Positions 55,549-64,000 of a DNA stretch of 64,000 bases are shown here, in pieces; position 1 is the stretch's first letter, and the number at the start of each line of letters is the position of its first letter. A program made the translations under genes and the position numbers. The stretch spans positions 1-64,000 of the forward strand of contig JAJFHV010000010.1 of the NCBI GenBank assembly GCA_021775415.1, written 5' to 3'. This stretch comes from Hyphomicrobiales bacterium. GTDB taxonomy: Bacteria; Pseudomonadota; Alphaproteobacteria; Rhizobiales; Rhizobiaceae. The notes under the pieces were generated by a model that saw only the letters and a list, made by a program, of their open reading frames with translations, was not told where the DNA came from and did no database searches.

Positions 55549-56841
55549 CTACATGTACGAATACATTGGGAAACGATCTGTAAGCTCAATCACCTTGGCT
55601 TTCACGGCCTGCTCTACCGCATCATTGCCTTCGTCGGAATTGGCGGCTTTCAAACCATCCAGAACTTCCGAAATGAGATTGCCAATTTCAGTAAATTCAG
55701 CTTCGCCGAACCCACGCGATGTGCCGGCAGGTGTACCAAGACGGATACCCGAGGTTACAAACGGTTTTTCCGGATCAAACGGAATACCGTTCTTGTTACA
55801 GGTGATATTCGCACGGCCCAAGCCCGCCTCGGCACGTTTGCCGGTGGCATTTTTCGGACGTAGATCAACCAGCATCAAGTGGTTGTCCGTTCCGCCGGAA
55901 ATAATATCAAGACCATTTGCAATCAGGCTTTCAGCCAATGCATGGGCATTTTTCTTGACCTGTTGCGCATAGGTTTTGAATTCAGGTTTCAGGCATTCAC
56001 CAAATGCAACCGCCTTAGCTGCAATCACATGCATCAAAGGTCCGCCCTGCAATCCCGGGAACACGGCCGAATTCATTTTCTTTGCGATGTCCTCGTCATT
56101 TGACAAGATCATGCCACCGCGTGGGCCACGCAAGGATTTGTGGGTTGTTGTTGTAACCACATGCGCATGCGGAATGGGTGACGGATGTACACCAGCAGCG
56201 ACAAGGCCTGCAATGTGAGCCATATCCACCATCAAGTAAGCACCGATGGAATCTGCAATCTTACGGAAAGCTGCCCAGTCCCATTCGCGTGAGTAAGCCG
56301 TACCGCCAGCAATAATCAGTTTTGGCTTTTCAGCTTCAGCAATTGCCGCGATTTCTTCCATATCCAGACGCTCGGTCTCTTTGTTGACGCCGTATGAGAC
56401 AACGTTGAACCATTTACCGGACATGTTGACCGGTGAACCATGGGTAAGGTGACCACCAGAATTGAGGTCAAGGCCCATGAATGTATCACCCGGCTGCAAC
56501 AGTGCGAGGAATACTGCCTGGTTCATCTGGCTGCCTGAATTTGGCTGAACATTTGCAAAATTGCAGCCAAACAATTCCTTTGCCCGCTCAATCGCCAAAG
56601 TCTCAGCCACATCTACAAAATGGCAACCACCGTAATAGCGTCGTCCTGGATAACCCTCGGCATATTTGTTGGTCATAATCGAGCCTTGGGCTTCCAAAAC
56701 CGCCCGTGAGACGATGTTTTCTGAAGCGATCAATTCGATTTCATGACGTTGACGGCCAAGTTCATTCTGGATTGAACCGAAAATATCCGGATCAATCTCG
56801 CTCAAAGGTGCATTGAAAAATGTATCTAGGTTACTGGCCAT
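55549..56841 (-). CDS. glyA: serine hydroxymethyltransferase
   Basis: GlyA interconverts serine and glycine and loads one-carbon units on tetrahydrofolate. The 430-residue enzyme has [25 protein letters not shown] and the PLP lysine at about residue 235 in [19 protein letters not shown] 56841, with GGGGA five bases upstream, gives the standard length; the frame is open to 56970 without support. It is co-oriented with nrdR (22-base gap). Confidence 0.97.
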   Translation of the reverse strand: MASNLDTFFNAPLSEIDPDIFGSIQNELGRQRHEIELIASENIVSRAVLEAQGSIMTNKYAEGYPGRRYYGGCHFVDVAETLAIERAKELFGCNFANVQPNSGSQMNQAVFLALLQPGDTFMGLDLNSGGHLTHGSPVNMSGKWFNVVSYGVNKETERLDMEEIAAIAEAEKPKLIIAGGTAYSREWDWAAFRKIADSIGAYLMVDMAHIAGLVAAGVHPSPIPHAHVVTTTTHKSLRGPRGGMILSNDEDIAKKMNSAVFPGLQGGPLMHVIAAKAVAFGECLKPEFKTYAQQVKKNAHALAESLIANGLDIISGGTDNHLMLVDLRPKNATGKRAEAGLGRANITCNKNGIPFDPEKPFVTSGIRLGTPAGTSRGFGEAEFTEIGNLISEVLDGLKAANSDEGNDAVEQAVKAKVIELTDRFPMYSYM

Positions 56842-56948
56842 CTCTATCCCCGTTCTGTGTTTTTTGCGCCATGCTTCAAGTTTCGCTACAGCGCTACGGT
56901 TTTCGTAAAAGTGGCAGATAGCATACACGCAACGAATCCCAAACGGGA

Positions 56949-56971
56949 AATGCCCCGATTTACGGGGCAAA
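56949..56971 (-). terminator. candidate terminator after the L,D-transpeptidase gene
   Basis: TGCCCCG (56951-56957) pairs with CGGGGCA (56963-56969) around a five-base loop, between the ldt stop and the glyA start. In the leftward direction it is followed by only three T, so it is weak and could instead be a glyA leader hairpin. Confidence 0.4.
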
Positions 56972-56996
56972 TGGGCGCAGTCAAGATTGAATGAGT

Positions 56997-58256
56997 TTAC
57001 TGAAGTGCCAGCTCTTCAACGCCATCACGGCGATAAATATCGTCGCGGAACTGGACAACACCATTCTTGGTAGACCAAGCGGTGACATAGGACCAATAAA
57101 CCGGAATTGCTTCAGCAAGTTTTATATCGACACGTTCACCGCTCTCGATGGTGCGTTCGATTGTGCGGCGGGTCCAACCGGTAGTGTCTTTGGCAAGCCA
57201 GGTGATGAGGTCACGAACATTTTGAACCCGGACGCAACCGGAAGATTCAAATCGCAGCAATTTTGAGAAAATGCTCTGTTGCGGTGTGTCGTGCATGTAC
57301 ACTGCATGGGGATTTGGAAAATTGATTTTCACCGAACCCATCGCGTTAATCTTGCCGGGATCCTGGCGGAACATGTAGTCCACCGCTTCATCGGTATTCC
57401 AGTCAATGGTTTCCGGTGGAATTTCGTCCCCATTGGGTGCAAATATCCGGATCGAATTGCGGGTCAAATATTCCGCGTCTTTCTGCATCAGCGGAATAAG
57501 GTCTTTTTTGACAATCGATACAGGTGCAGTCCAGAACGGGTTAATGTTCAACTCATAGATTTTAGAGTTGAGTACGGGCGACTGCCGATCAATCTTGCCA
57601 ACGATTGCAGTATGGCGTGTAGCAACCTTACCATATTCAACCGCTTCAATTTGCGCTGCCGGAATGTTCACCATCACATACCGCTCACCCAGAAAACCGG
57701 ACATTGAACGCAGTCGAACAAGATTTGTCTCCAACTGGCCCAGGCGAATTGAAGAAGGAATGTTCATTGCTGCAAATGAGTATCTTCCCATCACGCCATC
57801 TGGCGGTAGTCCATGTCGAGCCTGAAATCGCTTAACGCCGCCATCTACCCAGGTATCAAACACATCTGAATTACCTGAATTTTTGGCAAGGTCACCGGAG
57901 ATAATCAACCGATCACGCAGTACTTTAACACTTCGCGATTGAACACCAAGACGAAGCTTTTTGTTTGCCGGCACAACCGGCCAACCACCATTTGCCGTAA
58001 TGTCTCGATATTCGGCTATTGCACGTTCGATGAATACCGGTGTTTGGGTTGAAAAAATCGGAATATTGGTTGCAGCAAGCTTTGCATCACCCTTGCGCGC
58101 ATCGAACTGGTCATTCCACGCACCGCGATTGGCAGATTTCAAAATGCCGGTGATGGGGTCCTGCGCCAATGCAGGGTGTAGTGTCGTGCTCCCGCCGGCA
58201 AGTGCCGCCAGTCCAGTTAGAAAACTTCGACGCTTCAAGTTATAATTCTTTGCCAA
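56997..58256 (-). CDS. L,D-transpeptidase (YkuD family), LdtP-like
   Basis: The enzyme forms or edits L,D-crosslinks in peptidoglycan. The 419-residue protein has an N-terminal export signal with KRRSFLTG, compatible with a Tat motif. A peptidoglycan-binding domain (near [18 protein letters not shown]) and a YkuD domain with the catalytic SSGCVRVQN motif follow. The start is TTG 58256; no in-frame ATG is available upstream. It lies downstream of the MarR-type gene as in the LdtR-LdtP pair described in Liberibacter and Sinorhizobium. Confidence 0.9.
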   Translation of the reverse strand: MAKNYNLKRRSFLTGLAALAGGSTTLHPALAQDPITGILKSANRGAWNDQFDARKGDAKLAATNIPIFSTQTPVFIERAIAEYRDITANGGWPVVPANKKLRLGVQSRSVKVLRDRLIISGDLAKNSGNSDVFDTWVDGGVKRFQARHGLPPDGVMGRYSFAAMNIPSSIRLGQLETNLVRLRSMSGFLGERYVMVNIPAAQIEAVEYGKVATRHTAIVGKIDRQSPVLNSKIYELNINPFWTAPVSIVKKDLIPLMQKDAEYLTRNSIRIFAPNGDEIPPETIDWNTDEAVDYMFRQDPGKINAMGSVKINFPNPHAVYMHDTPQQSIFSKLLRFESSGCVRVQNVRDLITWLAKDTTGWTRRTIERTIESGERVDIKLAEAIPVYWSYVTAWSTKNGVVQFRDDIYRRDGVEELALQ

Positions 58257-58464
58257 TTTTCGTTTTCCGCACTGATCTATCGATTTGGGGCTTTTCGATT
58301 CACCCGGTCATCATGCTATTTAGGTTGTGTCCGATAAGCCAACAAGGTTAATTTTTCAGTAACCATGTTTGAGCTGCCCAGACTACGACCCTTTGAAGTC
58401 ATCAAGGGTTGCCAATTAGCCCCGTTATTTAGCAATTCTCACAGGTTTATGGCCAATTGGTGTC

Positions 58465-58500
58465 AAAAATGAAGAAGGCCCGCCGGATAGACGAGCCTTC
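58465..58500 (-). terminator. terminator of the ldtR-like gene
   Basis: In the leftward direction GAAGGCTCG pairs with CGGGCCTTC (one G-U pair) across an eight-base loop, followed by TTCATTTTT. It separates ldtR from the transpeptidase gene, which should therefore have its own promoter. Confidence 0.6.
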
Positions 58501-58534
58501 ATCAAATTGCTGTGAGTTAGAAAAAACTCGGTGA

Positions 58535-59047
58535 TCAGAGCCTGTAGAGGATCTGATCAGTCCAAAAACGCTCAAGGCGCTGAAGCGACTTGTTCATGCG
58601 GGAAAATTCTTCACCGCTTAGACCACCGACTTGTTCAATCGAACCAATATGGCGCTCATAGAGGTCGTGGACGATTCCGGCGATCTCCTTGCCTGAATCA
58701 GTCAGACTTACACGCACCGAACGACGGTCTACGCGGGAACGCTCATGATTGATAAAACCTTGATCGACCAGTTTCTTCAAATTGTAGGAAACGTTTGATC
58801 CAAGATAATAACCACGCGAACGCAATTCACCGGCAGTCAACTCTGAGTTTCCAATATTGGAAAGAAGAAGTGCCTGCACAGGATTAATGTCGCTGCGGCC
58901 GTTGCGATCGAATTCATCCTTAATAACATCCAGAAGACGGCGATGAAGCCGCTCAACCAATGTAAGGGATTCGAGATATAGGGGCTTTACGTCACCTTCA
59001 TGCGAAGGTTCAATTGCCTTTCCCACCAATTCGAGATTGTTGTTCAT
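58535..59047 (-). CDS. ldtR: MarR-family regulator, LdtR-like
   Basis: A 170-residue winged-helix regulator with the MarR DNA-binding core (TAGELRSRGYYLGSNVSYNLKKLVDQG and the RSRVDRRSVRVSLTDSG wing). The symbol is assigned from fold, size and position upstream of an L,D-transpeptidase gene, matching the LdtR/LdtP system. ATG 59047 has GAGG nine bases upstream; the frame is open to 59104. The AT-rich upstream region may contain its own operator. Confidence 0.83.
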   Translation of the reverse strand: MNNNLELVGKAIEPSHEGDVKPLYLESLTLVERLHRRLLDVIKDEFDRNGRSDINPVQALLLSNIGNSELTAGELRSRGYYLGSNVSYNLKKLVDQGFINHERSRVDRRSVRVSLTDSGKEIAGIVHDLYERHIGSIEQVGGLSGEEFSRMNKSLQRLERFWTDQILYRL

Positions 59048-59216
59048 TATGCTATGCCTCACTGTTATTGGCGGGATTGTTTCCTCCCGCTCAAGACAAA
59101 ACATACGGCAATCGTCTAAAATTCGAATTAAAACATTAGATTAATTTCCGGTTACCAGAAACGTCCAATTGTTTCGGTTCGGCACACCAAAAATCAACCA
59201 TAATTCCAGTCGCTAC

Positions 59217-59645
59217 CTATCCGCTGTACAGTTTTTCCGCGCGCCGTAGCAACACAACTCGCACTAGTCGAAGTGCAAGATAAAGCAGAATCCCGGAAAT
59301 ATGAAAAACTACCAGCATCTGAGCCCCACCAAACAGATGAGCAAAGGCAGCGTACATTATCACTTCGATTGCCAATGTTGTAACCCACACCACTATTCCC
59401 CAGGAAAACAATCCCCAAAGACCAAGCCCAGTTACAGGATAAAGCACTGCAAGAACCGCTACCGCAATTCGCCAATAATTCGGCATGGTGTCAAATCGAA
59501 ACAATTCACCTTCGTAAAAGCCGATAATTCTCAACCAGTACTGAATTGCGAAAATCACAAAAAACAGGGCAATCATCCTGAGAAACAGCATGGTGAGCAA
59601 GTCAACAATTTCAACGCCAGTTCGAGTGTTTTTTTGAGCATCCAT
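59217..59645 (-). CDS. DUF6163-like membrane protein
   Basis: A 142-residue protein with four membrane helices (about residues 17-40, 56-75, 80-100 and 106-128) and short polar ends. It looks like the Rhizobiales family DUF6163, whose role is unknown; the family assignment is from memory. It precedes the ldtR-like gene on the same strand and is divergent from hemB. Confidence 0.7.
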   Translation of the reverse strand: MDAQKNTRTGVEIVDLLTMLFLRMIALFFVIFAIQYWLRIIGFYEGELFRFDTMPNYWRIAVAVLAVLYPVTGLGLWGLFSWGIVVWVTTLAIEVIMYAAFAHLFGGAQMLVVFHISGILLYLALRLVRVVLLRRAEKLYSG

Positions 59646-59783
59646 TATTTGGTTCGGCCGCCTCCAAAATTGTTACTATTCTATAGGCAATCTGGTGTTC
59701 TGCGGCAATCAACACAGCAGACAGGGTTGCAAAGCCACAAAAACCATGGCTCAAAAGTACAAACCGCAGGGAAGCGACGTACC

Positions 59784-60788
59784 ATGAAACGAAGTGTCGA
59801 TGAAATTACCGGTAACCGGCGCATGCGCAGGAATCGCCGCTTTGAATGGACACGGCGACTGGTTCGTGAAAATCGCCTCTCGACTGACGATCTGATCTGG
59901 CCGGTTTTTCTTTGCGAAGGCAAAGGGGTAAGTGAGCCGCTGGCGGCAATGCCTGGAGTATCACGGCATTCGGTAGACCGTATTGCAGGTGAAGCAAAAC
60001 GTGTGGCTGCATTAGGTATCCCGGCCATTGCAACCTTCACCAATGTTGATCTGGGAAAACGAGATATGGAGGGATCAGAAATTCTCAACCCCGATAATCT
60101 CGTGAATGAAGCTACAAAGGCCATCAAGGACGCCGCCCCGGATGTTGGCGTCATCACTGACGTAGCGCTTGATCCATTTACCAGTCATGGGCACGACGGG
60201 ATTTTGCGCGACGGTATAATTGTTAATGACGAAACCGTGGAGCAAATTTCAAAAGCTGCGGTTTTGCAGGCGCAAGCGGGCGCAGATATCGTTTCAGCTT
60301 CTGAAATGATGGATGGTCGAATCGGAGCTATCCGCGACGCGCTTAATGATGCCGGGTTTCAGGATACCGGCATTCTTGCCTACACAGCCAAATACGCATC
60401 GGTGTTTTATGGCCCCTACCGGGAAGCTGTGGGCACAGATCAAATGCTAAAGGGCGACAAGCGGACCTATTTCATGGATCCCGCCAACACGGATGAGGCA
60501 ATCCATGAGGCGGAACTGGACATTGCAGAAGGCGCAGACATGATCATGGTGAAACCAGGCATGCCTTACCTCGATATCATTCGCCGGTTGAAAGACGAGT
60601 TTGGCGTACCGACGTTCGCCTATCAGGTCTCCGGCGAATACGCGATGATCATGGCCGGTGGTAAAATGGGATTTCTGGATGAAGAACGCGCAATCCTTGA
60701 AAGCATGACTGCTTTCAAACGCGCCGGTGCAGATGCAATCCTGACTTATTTCGCACCTCGGGTGGCTGAAATTTTAAACGACGCCTAA
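59784..60788 (+). CDS. hemB: delta-aminolevulinic acid dehydratase (porphobilinogen synthase)
   Basis: HemB joins two 5-aminolevulinates into porphobilinogen in tetrapyrrole synthesis. The 334-residue enzyme has DVALDPFTSHGHDG (metal region with Asp residues in place of zinc cysteines, as in the Mg-type enzymes), the two active-site lysines in AYTAKYASVFYGP and MVKPGMPYLD, and YQVSGEYAMI. ATG 59784 gives the usual start; the frame runs open to 59301 without meaning. It converges with the ParA-paralogue gene, four bases apart. Confidence 0.95.
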   Translation: MKRSVDEITGNRRMRRNRRFEWTRRLVRENRLSTDDLIWPVFLCEGKGVSEPLAAMPGVSRHSVDRIAGEAKRVAALGIPAIATFTNVDLGKRDMEGSEILNPDNLVNEATKAIKDAAPDVGVITDVALDPFTSHGHDGILRDGIIVNDETVEQISKAAVLQAQAGADIVSASEMMDGRIGAIRDALNDAGFQDTGILAYTAKYASVFYGPYREAVGTDQMLKGDKRTYFMDPANTDEAIHEAELDIAEGADMIMVKPGMPYLDIIRRLKDEFGVPTFAYQVSGEYAMIMAGGKMGFLDEERAILESMTAFKRAGADAILTYFAPRVAEILNDA

Positions 60789-60792
60789 TACC

Positions 60793-61485
60793 TTATTTGA
60801 ACTCTTCCTCGCGAGCATCAGTCTGGTCATAAATTGACTGAAGGAAGTTGGTAATGACAAGCCGTATCTCGTAGGGAATGTCATCATGCCTGCCTAGAAG
60901 AAGACCGGACCAGGTGAAATCTGGCGCTTCAGTCCAAGCCTGCACTTCTGGTTCGAGATTTGGCATGACGATTTCGGAATCAAATTCTATTTTTTGATAA
61001 ATTTCCGCCGCTCCTGGAACAACCAGACAATCGCCAATTGCCAAATTGCGTACAGGCACAAAACTGGCGCTCGGTGCAATCCGGGAAGTTTCCAGCGCGG
61101 TTCGAACCGAGGGAACACTTGGATCAACAATGTGATGGATCGTAATTTCCACACCGGCTTCCGCAGCACCTTCCTCAAAATTTATCTCTTTGAAAATAGA
61201 AAAGAACCGCGTCAGCATATCCGCAGAAAGATCAACGACGTGGTCTCGCTCAGGTTCTGCAAGCACGCCGTCGAACAACTTCAACTGGTCACCAACCTTT
61301 GCGAGGTCCAGCATCAATGTTTTGCTCGGAAACCGGGTAACGACCGAATTTCCTGACAGGTCAGTATCGTAAATTTTCGGGCCCCTTGGATCGCGCAAAT
61401 GCAACAAATCCGAGTACAAACGGGAAATCATGGTTTTCCCGTTTTTTGCCTGGTCCGAGCAGGTGATATAGAGGGCGTAAGCCAG
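60793..61485 (-). CDS. divergent ParA-like paralogue with probable CTG start
   Basis: The first ATG (61431) gives 212 residues without a P-loop. Reading upstream in frame to CTG 61485 restores a P-loop, SDQAKNGKT, and the extended protein aligns along its length with the ParA-like product of the next gene upstream: YDTD/FDTE, VVTRF/TLHRF, VVDL/IVDL and IHHIVDP/LVHVVGP. CTG 61485 has a perfect AGGAGG five bases upstream, directly after an in-frame TAG. The signature lysine of the deviant Walker A is Gln, so ATP handling may be impaired. The function is unknown; partnership with the neighbour is inferred. Confidence 0.7.
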   Translation of the reverse strand: MAYALYITCSDQAKNGKTMISRLYSDLLHLRDPRGPKIYDTDLSGNSVVTRFPSKTLMLDLAKVGDQLKLFDGVLAEPERDHVVDLSADMLTRFFSIFKEINFEEGAAEAGVEITIHHIVDPSVPSVRTALETSRIAPSASFVPVRNLAIGDCLVVPGAAEIYQKIEFDSEIVMPNLEPEVQAWTEAPDFTWSGLLLGRHDDIPYEIRLVITNFLQSIYDQTDAREEEFK

Positions 61486-61534
61486 ACCGTCCTCCTACTG
61501 TGAGACTGATGCTTGGCCGTTCTTGAAGCTCAGC

Positions 61535-62317
61535 CTATTCGTCGTCGGAATTTTCGTCGGAATTTTCTGATGAAATTGATGTCGATTCCCGGGCAGCATC
61601 CATCACCCATTTAACGACTTCCAGCTTTTCAAACTCGACATCAATGTCAGAAAGCCATTTTCGGACATAACCGCGAAGAACGAATGAGAAATTTGAAGCG
61701 GCACCCTTGGCATTGATATTCGACACAAAGTTAGAATAGGTAACCCCGGCTAGGTCGACCTGCTCATAAGCCATTTCGTTGAGCTTCGGAACTTCAATCT
61801 CACGTGCATTGGCGAGGTTCGCGAAATACTTTTTATAGGTCCGTTCATCCCACTCAAAGAAATTGGTTTCATTGATAAAGTTGCGGGCAACAACATACGC
61901 TATTCCGTCGGTGTATTTTGCCACCTCTCCCATTTCATCGAGAGAGGCGATTGCCGGGCCAACCACATGAACAAGTGCAAGATTAAATTCGCCGTTGCGG
62001 GCTGCTTCAAGCACACCAATCTTTTCAAAAGTATCGAGGGCTGTCGAAAGGTTGCCGGCTTTCAAGTCAACAATTGTAACTTTGATATCTGAAGTGGTGA
62101 GGGTGTCCAACACCTTCATCTGTGAGGCCACATCACCCAGATCGATAATTTCTGAAATACCAGGATAAAACCGATGCAGGGTTCCGCGTGGATTTTCTGT
62201 ATCGAATGCACGCACCAATATGTTTTTGCGATGCAAAAAATCAAGCAATGCACGTGCAATTGTAGTCTTCCCCACGCCACCTTTGTCTGCGCCTACAAGA
62301 ATGATTGTATGTTTCAT
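61535..62317 (-). CDS. ParA/MinD-family ATPase
   Basis: A 260-residue deviant-Walker ATPase. The P-loop GADKGGVGKTT (residues 9-19) has the signature lysine, FDTE stands where ParA proteins have the A' motif, and VTIVDLKAG is the likely Walker B strand. No ParB gene is nearby, so this is an orphan of the positioning or partition ATPase class rather than a plasmid partition system. AGGG is seven bases before ATG 62317. The C-terminus is an acidic SENSDENSDDE tail encoded by a 12-bp tandem repeat (61543-61566). A divergent paralogue follows 49 bases downstream. Confidence 0.82.
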   Translation of the reverse strand: MKHTIILVGADKGGVGKTTIARALLDFLHRKNILVRAFDTENPRGTLHRFYPGISEIIDLGDVASQMKVLDTLTTSDIKVTIVDLKAGNLSTALDTFEKIGVLEAARNGEFNLALVHVVGPAIASLDEMGEVAKYTDGIAYVVARNFINETNFFEWDERTYKKYFANLANAREIEVPKLNEMAYEQVDLAGVTYSNFVSNINAKGAASNFSFVLRGYVRKWLSDIDVEFEKLEVVKWVMDAARESTSISSENSDENSDDE

Positions 62318-62560
62318 TGAATTACCCTGTCTTTACTTTACTCATACCAGTTGCCCCGCCAGCCACCGTTTATGAGGAATAATACGGCTAAAAGCTACCC
62401 GGAAAAAAGAAATGCCCTAAAAAGCCAGTTGTTTCAATGGGTGTCACAATTTTAACGAACCAGTCGAGTGTCGCGAAAAAGATTTGAAACCAGGCCAATT
62501 CACCCCCACATATCGAGTGCATGTCTGGATAAAGTCCAGAACACACAGGAGGATCTCAAA

Positions 62561-63019
62561 TTGTCCCAGGCGCTTGAAAATTCTGAAATTGAAGCAGGAT
62601 CAGCCCGGTTTGATGAAGTTCGCCGCCGCCGGATTGCGGCGTTCTGCGTGGACTATCTTCTAATCGCCATCATCATCGCGATTGGCGGCGCAATTGTTTT
62701 TGTATTGGGGCTGCTAACCCTCGGGCTCGGTTGGATATTGTATGCCGGTTTGGTGCCGCTGGTGGCAATCATCTACTTTGGCTACACCATCGGCGGACCA
62801 GATCACGCTTCACCAGGCATGAAAATGTTTTCAATCAAGCTTGAAACACTGGATGGCAAGCGAATCGACTTTTTGCTCGCTGCAATTCACACGGTGCTGT
62901 TTTGGGCCGGAAATGCCATAATCTCACCGTTGATATTGGCCGCATCTTTTTTTTCCAAACGCAAGCGGTTGCTTCATGACTTGCTACTTGGAACAGTAAT
63001 TGTGCGATCGGACAAGTGA
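62561..63019 (+). CDS. RDD-family membrane protein
   Basis: A 152-residue protein with an N-terminal RRRRIAAFCVDYLL segment (the RDD-type Arg/Asp motif), about three membrane helices, and SPGMKMFSIKLETLDGKR plus KRLLHDLLLGTVIV in the C-terminal half, the family hallmarks. The function of RDD proteins is largely unknown. The start is TTG 62561 with GGAGG eight bases upstream; the open frame back to 62468 lacks such a site. It converges with the GFA gene. Confidence 0.83.
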   Translation: MSQALENSEIEAGSARFDEVRRRRIAAFCVDYLLIAIIIAIGGAIVFVLGLLTLGLGWILYAGLVPLVAIIYFGYTIGGPDHASPGMKMFSIKLETLDGKRIDFLLAAIHTVLFWAGNAIISPLILAASFFSKRKRLLHDLLLGTVIVRSDK

Positions 63020-63044
63020 ACATCCCGAACCGAGATGTTGATTT

Positions 63045-63485
63045 CTAATCGGTATCCCTCACATCGCCAGGGCGTACATTCGACATCTTCTCATACGCAG
63101 GCAGTTCTCGATCCATGTGATCCCATGAAACTGCGCTGCTTGTGAAAATTACCATTTTTGGCTCAGCGATTTCCGGGTCGTCCATCGAGGAGGTACGTAT
63201 AACAAGCAAACCTTCAAGCCCTTCGCGTGTATGATAAATCGCGCTTCCACATTTTGAACAAAAGTATCGGTGAATTTGGTTCCCACTATCTGCCGTTCGC
63301 GAGAACTTGGTAACCTTACCAGACAGCTTGAATGCGGTGTCTGGGACAACCGTATGAGTTGCATGGCCGGTTCCACCGATTTTCCTGCAATCTGCGCAGC
63401 AGCAGTGAACCGTTGTTATGGGTTCAGCAGAAGAAATGTAGCGTACCGCTTCACAAAGACATCCTCCCACAAAAACAGTAGGCAT
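63045..63485 (-). CDS. GFA-family (glutathione-dependent formaldehyde-activating-like) zinc protein
   Basis: A 146-residue protein of the GFA/CENP-V fold with two zinc sites: GGCLCEAVRY, CCCADCRK and YFCSKCGSAIYH provide the cysteines. Gfa itself was proposed to bind glutathione and formaldehyde, but most homologues have no proven role. ATG 63485 has GGGAG eight bases upstream; GTG 63512 is a weaker alternative. Confidence 0.88.
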   Translation of the reverse strand: MPTVFVGGCLCEAVRYISSAEPITTVHCCCADCRKIGGTGHATHTVVPDTAFKLSGKVTKFSRTADSGNQIHRYFCSKCGSAIYHTREGLEGLLVIRTSSMDDPEIAEPKMVIFTSSAVSWDHMDRELPAYEKMSNVRPGDVRDTD

Positions 63486-63625
63486 TGTAAAACTCCCATC
63501 ACCAAACGACACTTTTGATTGCTACCAAACATCTATACAACATCAAACATCACTACCCTTCCACAATTCACAATGCCTTGCTATCATTTGCGCCGACGGA
63601 AATGATCCGTTGCTTGGAACAGGTA

Positions 63626-64000
63626 ATGACGAAACACTCGCTTGATACGCCGCAATTTTATCTGACGGCGCCTGCCCCCTGCCCCTATCTGGAGGACCGG
63701 GAAGAGCGCAAGGTGTTTACCCATCTGGTGGGTGAAAAGGCGCGTCAGGTAAATGACATGCTTACCCAAGGTGGGTTTCGTCGCTCGCAAAACATTGCGT
63801 ATCGACCAGCATGTGAGGGCTGCAGGGCTTGCGTTTCGGTTCGTGTCATAGTTGATCAATTCAAACCAACCCGTTCGTTCAAGCGCATAATGGATGCCAA
63901 TAAAAATCTGGCTGGTGAAAAATTGCCACCCTCACCATCCTCGGAGCAGTTTTCATTATTTCGGAAATACCTGGATGACCGACACATCACTGGCGGCATG
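63626..64000 (+). CDS. bpt: aspartate/glutamate leucyltransferase (Bpt/Ate family), 5' part
   Basis: The window ends inside this gene, with 125 codons visible. The translation begins [20 protein letters not shown] and continues with [14 protein letters not shown], the [18 protein letters not shown] cysteine motif and FKRIMDANK, all characteristic of the bacterial arginyl/leucyl-tRNA--protein transferase family. These enzymes attach an N-degron amino acid to proteins for ClpAP degradation. ATG 63626 is preceded by GGAAC/AGG. Whether it transfers Leu (Bpt) or Arg cannot be told from this part. Confidence 0.9.
   Translation, partial: MTKHSLDTPQFYLTAPAPCPYLEDREERKVFTHLVGEKARQVNDMLTQGGFRRSQNIAYRPACEGCRACVSVRVIVDQFKPTRSFKRIMDANKNLAGEKLPPSPSSEQFSLFRKYLDDRHITGGM

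Noticed and set aside
56842-56996. Possible riboswitch in the glyA leader
   Set aside because: Only one short GC hairpin is visible. No tandem glycine-aptamer, SAM or SAH riboswitch core could be recognised.
59105-59170. TTAA-rich stretch upstream of ldtR as a CtrA site
   Set aside because: The best match is TTAA-N7-TTAC, one base off, in an AT-rich region. Too weak to claim.
61543-61566. 12-bp perfect tandem duplication
   Set aside because: It lies in frame inside the ParA C-terminal coding sequence and encodes a repeated acidic SDEN stretch. Only two copies, so not treated as a regulatory or mobile repeat.

Overview
The window reads as a chromosome segment of an alphaproteobacterium, most likely order Hyphomicrobiales (Rhizobiales). 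The basis is gene order and family content: glyA-nrdR-ribD-ribE-ribH-nusB-thiL-hppA, plsX-fabH-ihfA-merR, hom-glpX-recJ, rplM-rpsI, an LdtR/L,D-transpeptidase pair, a CBP3-type cytochrome bc1 chaperone, an NDUFS4-type complex I subunit, and perfect CtrA-type TTAA-N7-TTAA boxes. Composition is moderate and even, except for one AT-rich patch at about 2.5-4.0 kb. No phage, transposase or CRISPR array is visible. No species is assigned.

Layout. 0-2.5 kb: palindrome-rich spacer, a non-pyrrolysine MttB-family methyltransferase and ogt. 2.5-4.0 kb: a two-gene AT-rich cassette bounded by a 15-bp direct repeat of the 3' end of tRNA-Arg, read as a small remnant integrative element. 4.0-8.1 kb: tRNA-Arg, NDUFS4-like gene, tRNA-Pro, DUF192 protein, double cold-shock protein, gloA, an M15-type lipoprotein and tRNA-Glu. 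8.1-15.5 kb: a candidate small RNA, then the leftward recJ, sulfotransferase, glpX and hom genes around a rightward double-barrel outer membrane protein. 15.7-24.7 kb: lipoproteins, a mirror-symmetric cysteine protein, rplM-rpsI, a methyltransferase, a lytic transglycosylase, an MFS carrier and aminotransferase pair, a SPOR-like membrane protein, an esterase and a quinone reductase.

24.8-28.4 kb: a LysR regulator, an HD-domain diiron-type oxygenase, a PhyH 2-oxoglutarate dioxygenase and a ureohydrolase, resembling the PhnY/PhnZ two-oxygenase logic. 28.4-30.8 kb: argC, ctaA and a DUF2842 protein. 30.8-40.4 kb: an exopolysaccharide locus with deacetylase, GNAT protein, Wzc-like protein with a degenerate kinase domain, Wza, glycosyltransferase, priming transferase and polymerase/ligase.

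40.4-59.6 kb is mostly leftward housekeeping: merR, ihfA, fabH, plsX, DUF177, CBP3, hppA, an MFS gene, thiL, nusB, the riboflavin genes, nrdR, glyA, ldt and ldtR. 59.8-64 kb: hemB, a pair of paralogous ParA-like proteins, an RDD protein, a GFA protein and the start of the arginyl/leucyl-tRNA-protein transferase gene.

Strongest second-look items: the tRNA-Arg-flanked cassette with CtrA boxes; the tandem-oxygenase module; two genes whose full N-termini are recovered only from CTG start codons with strong Shine-Dalgarno sequences; the divergent ParA paralogue pair; and an unannotated candidate small RNA next to recJ.
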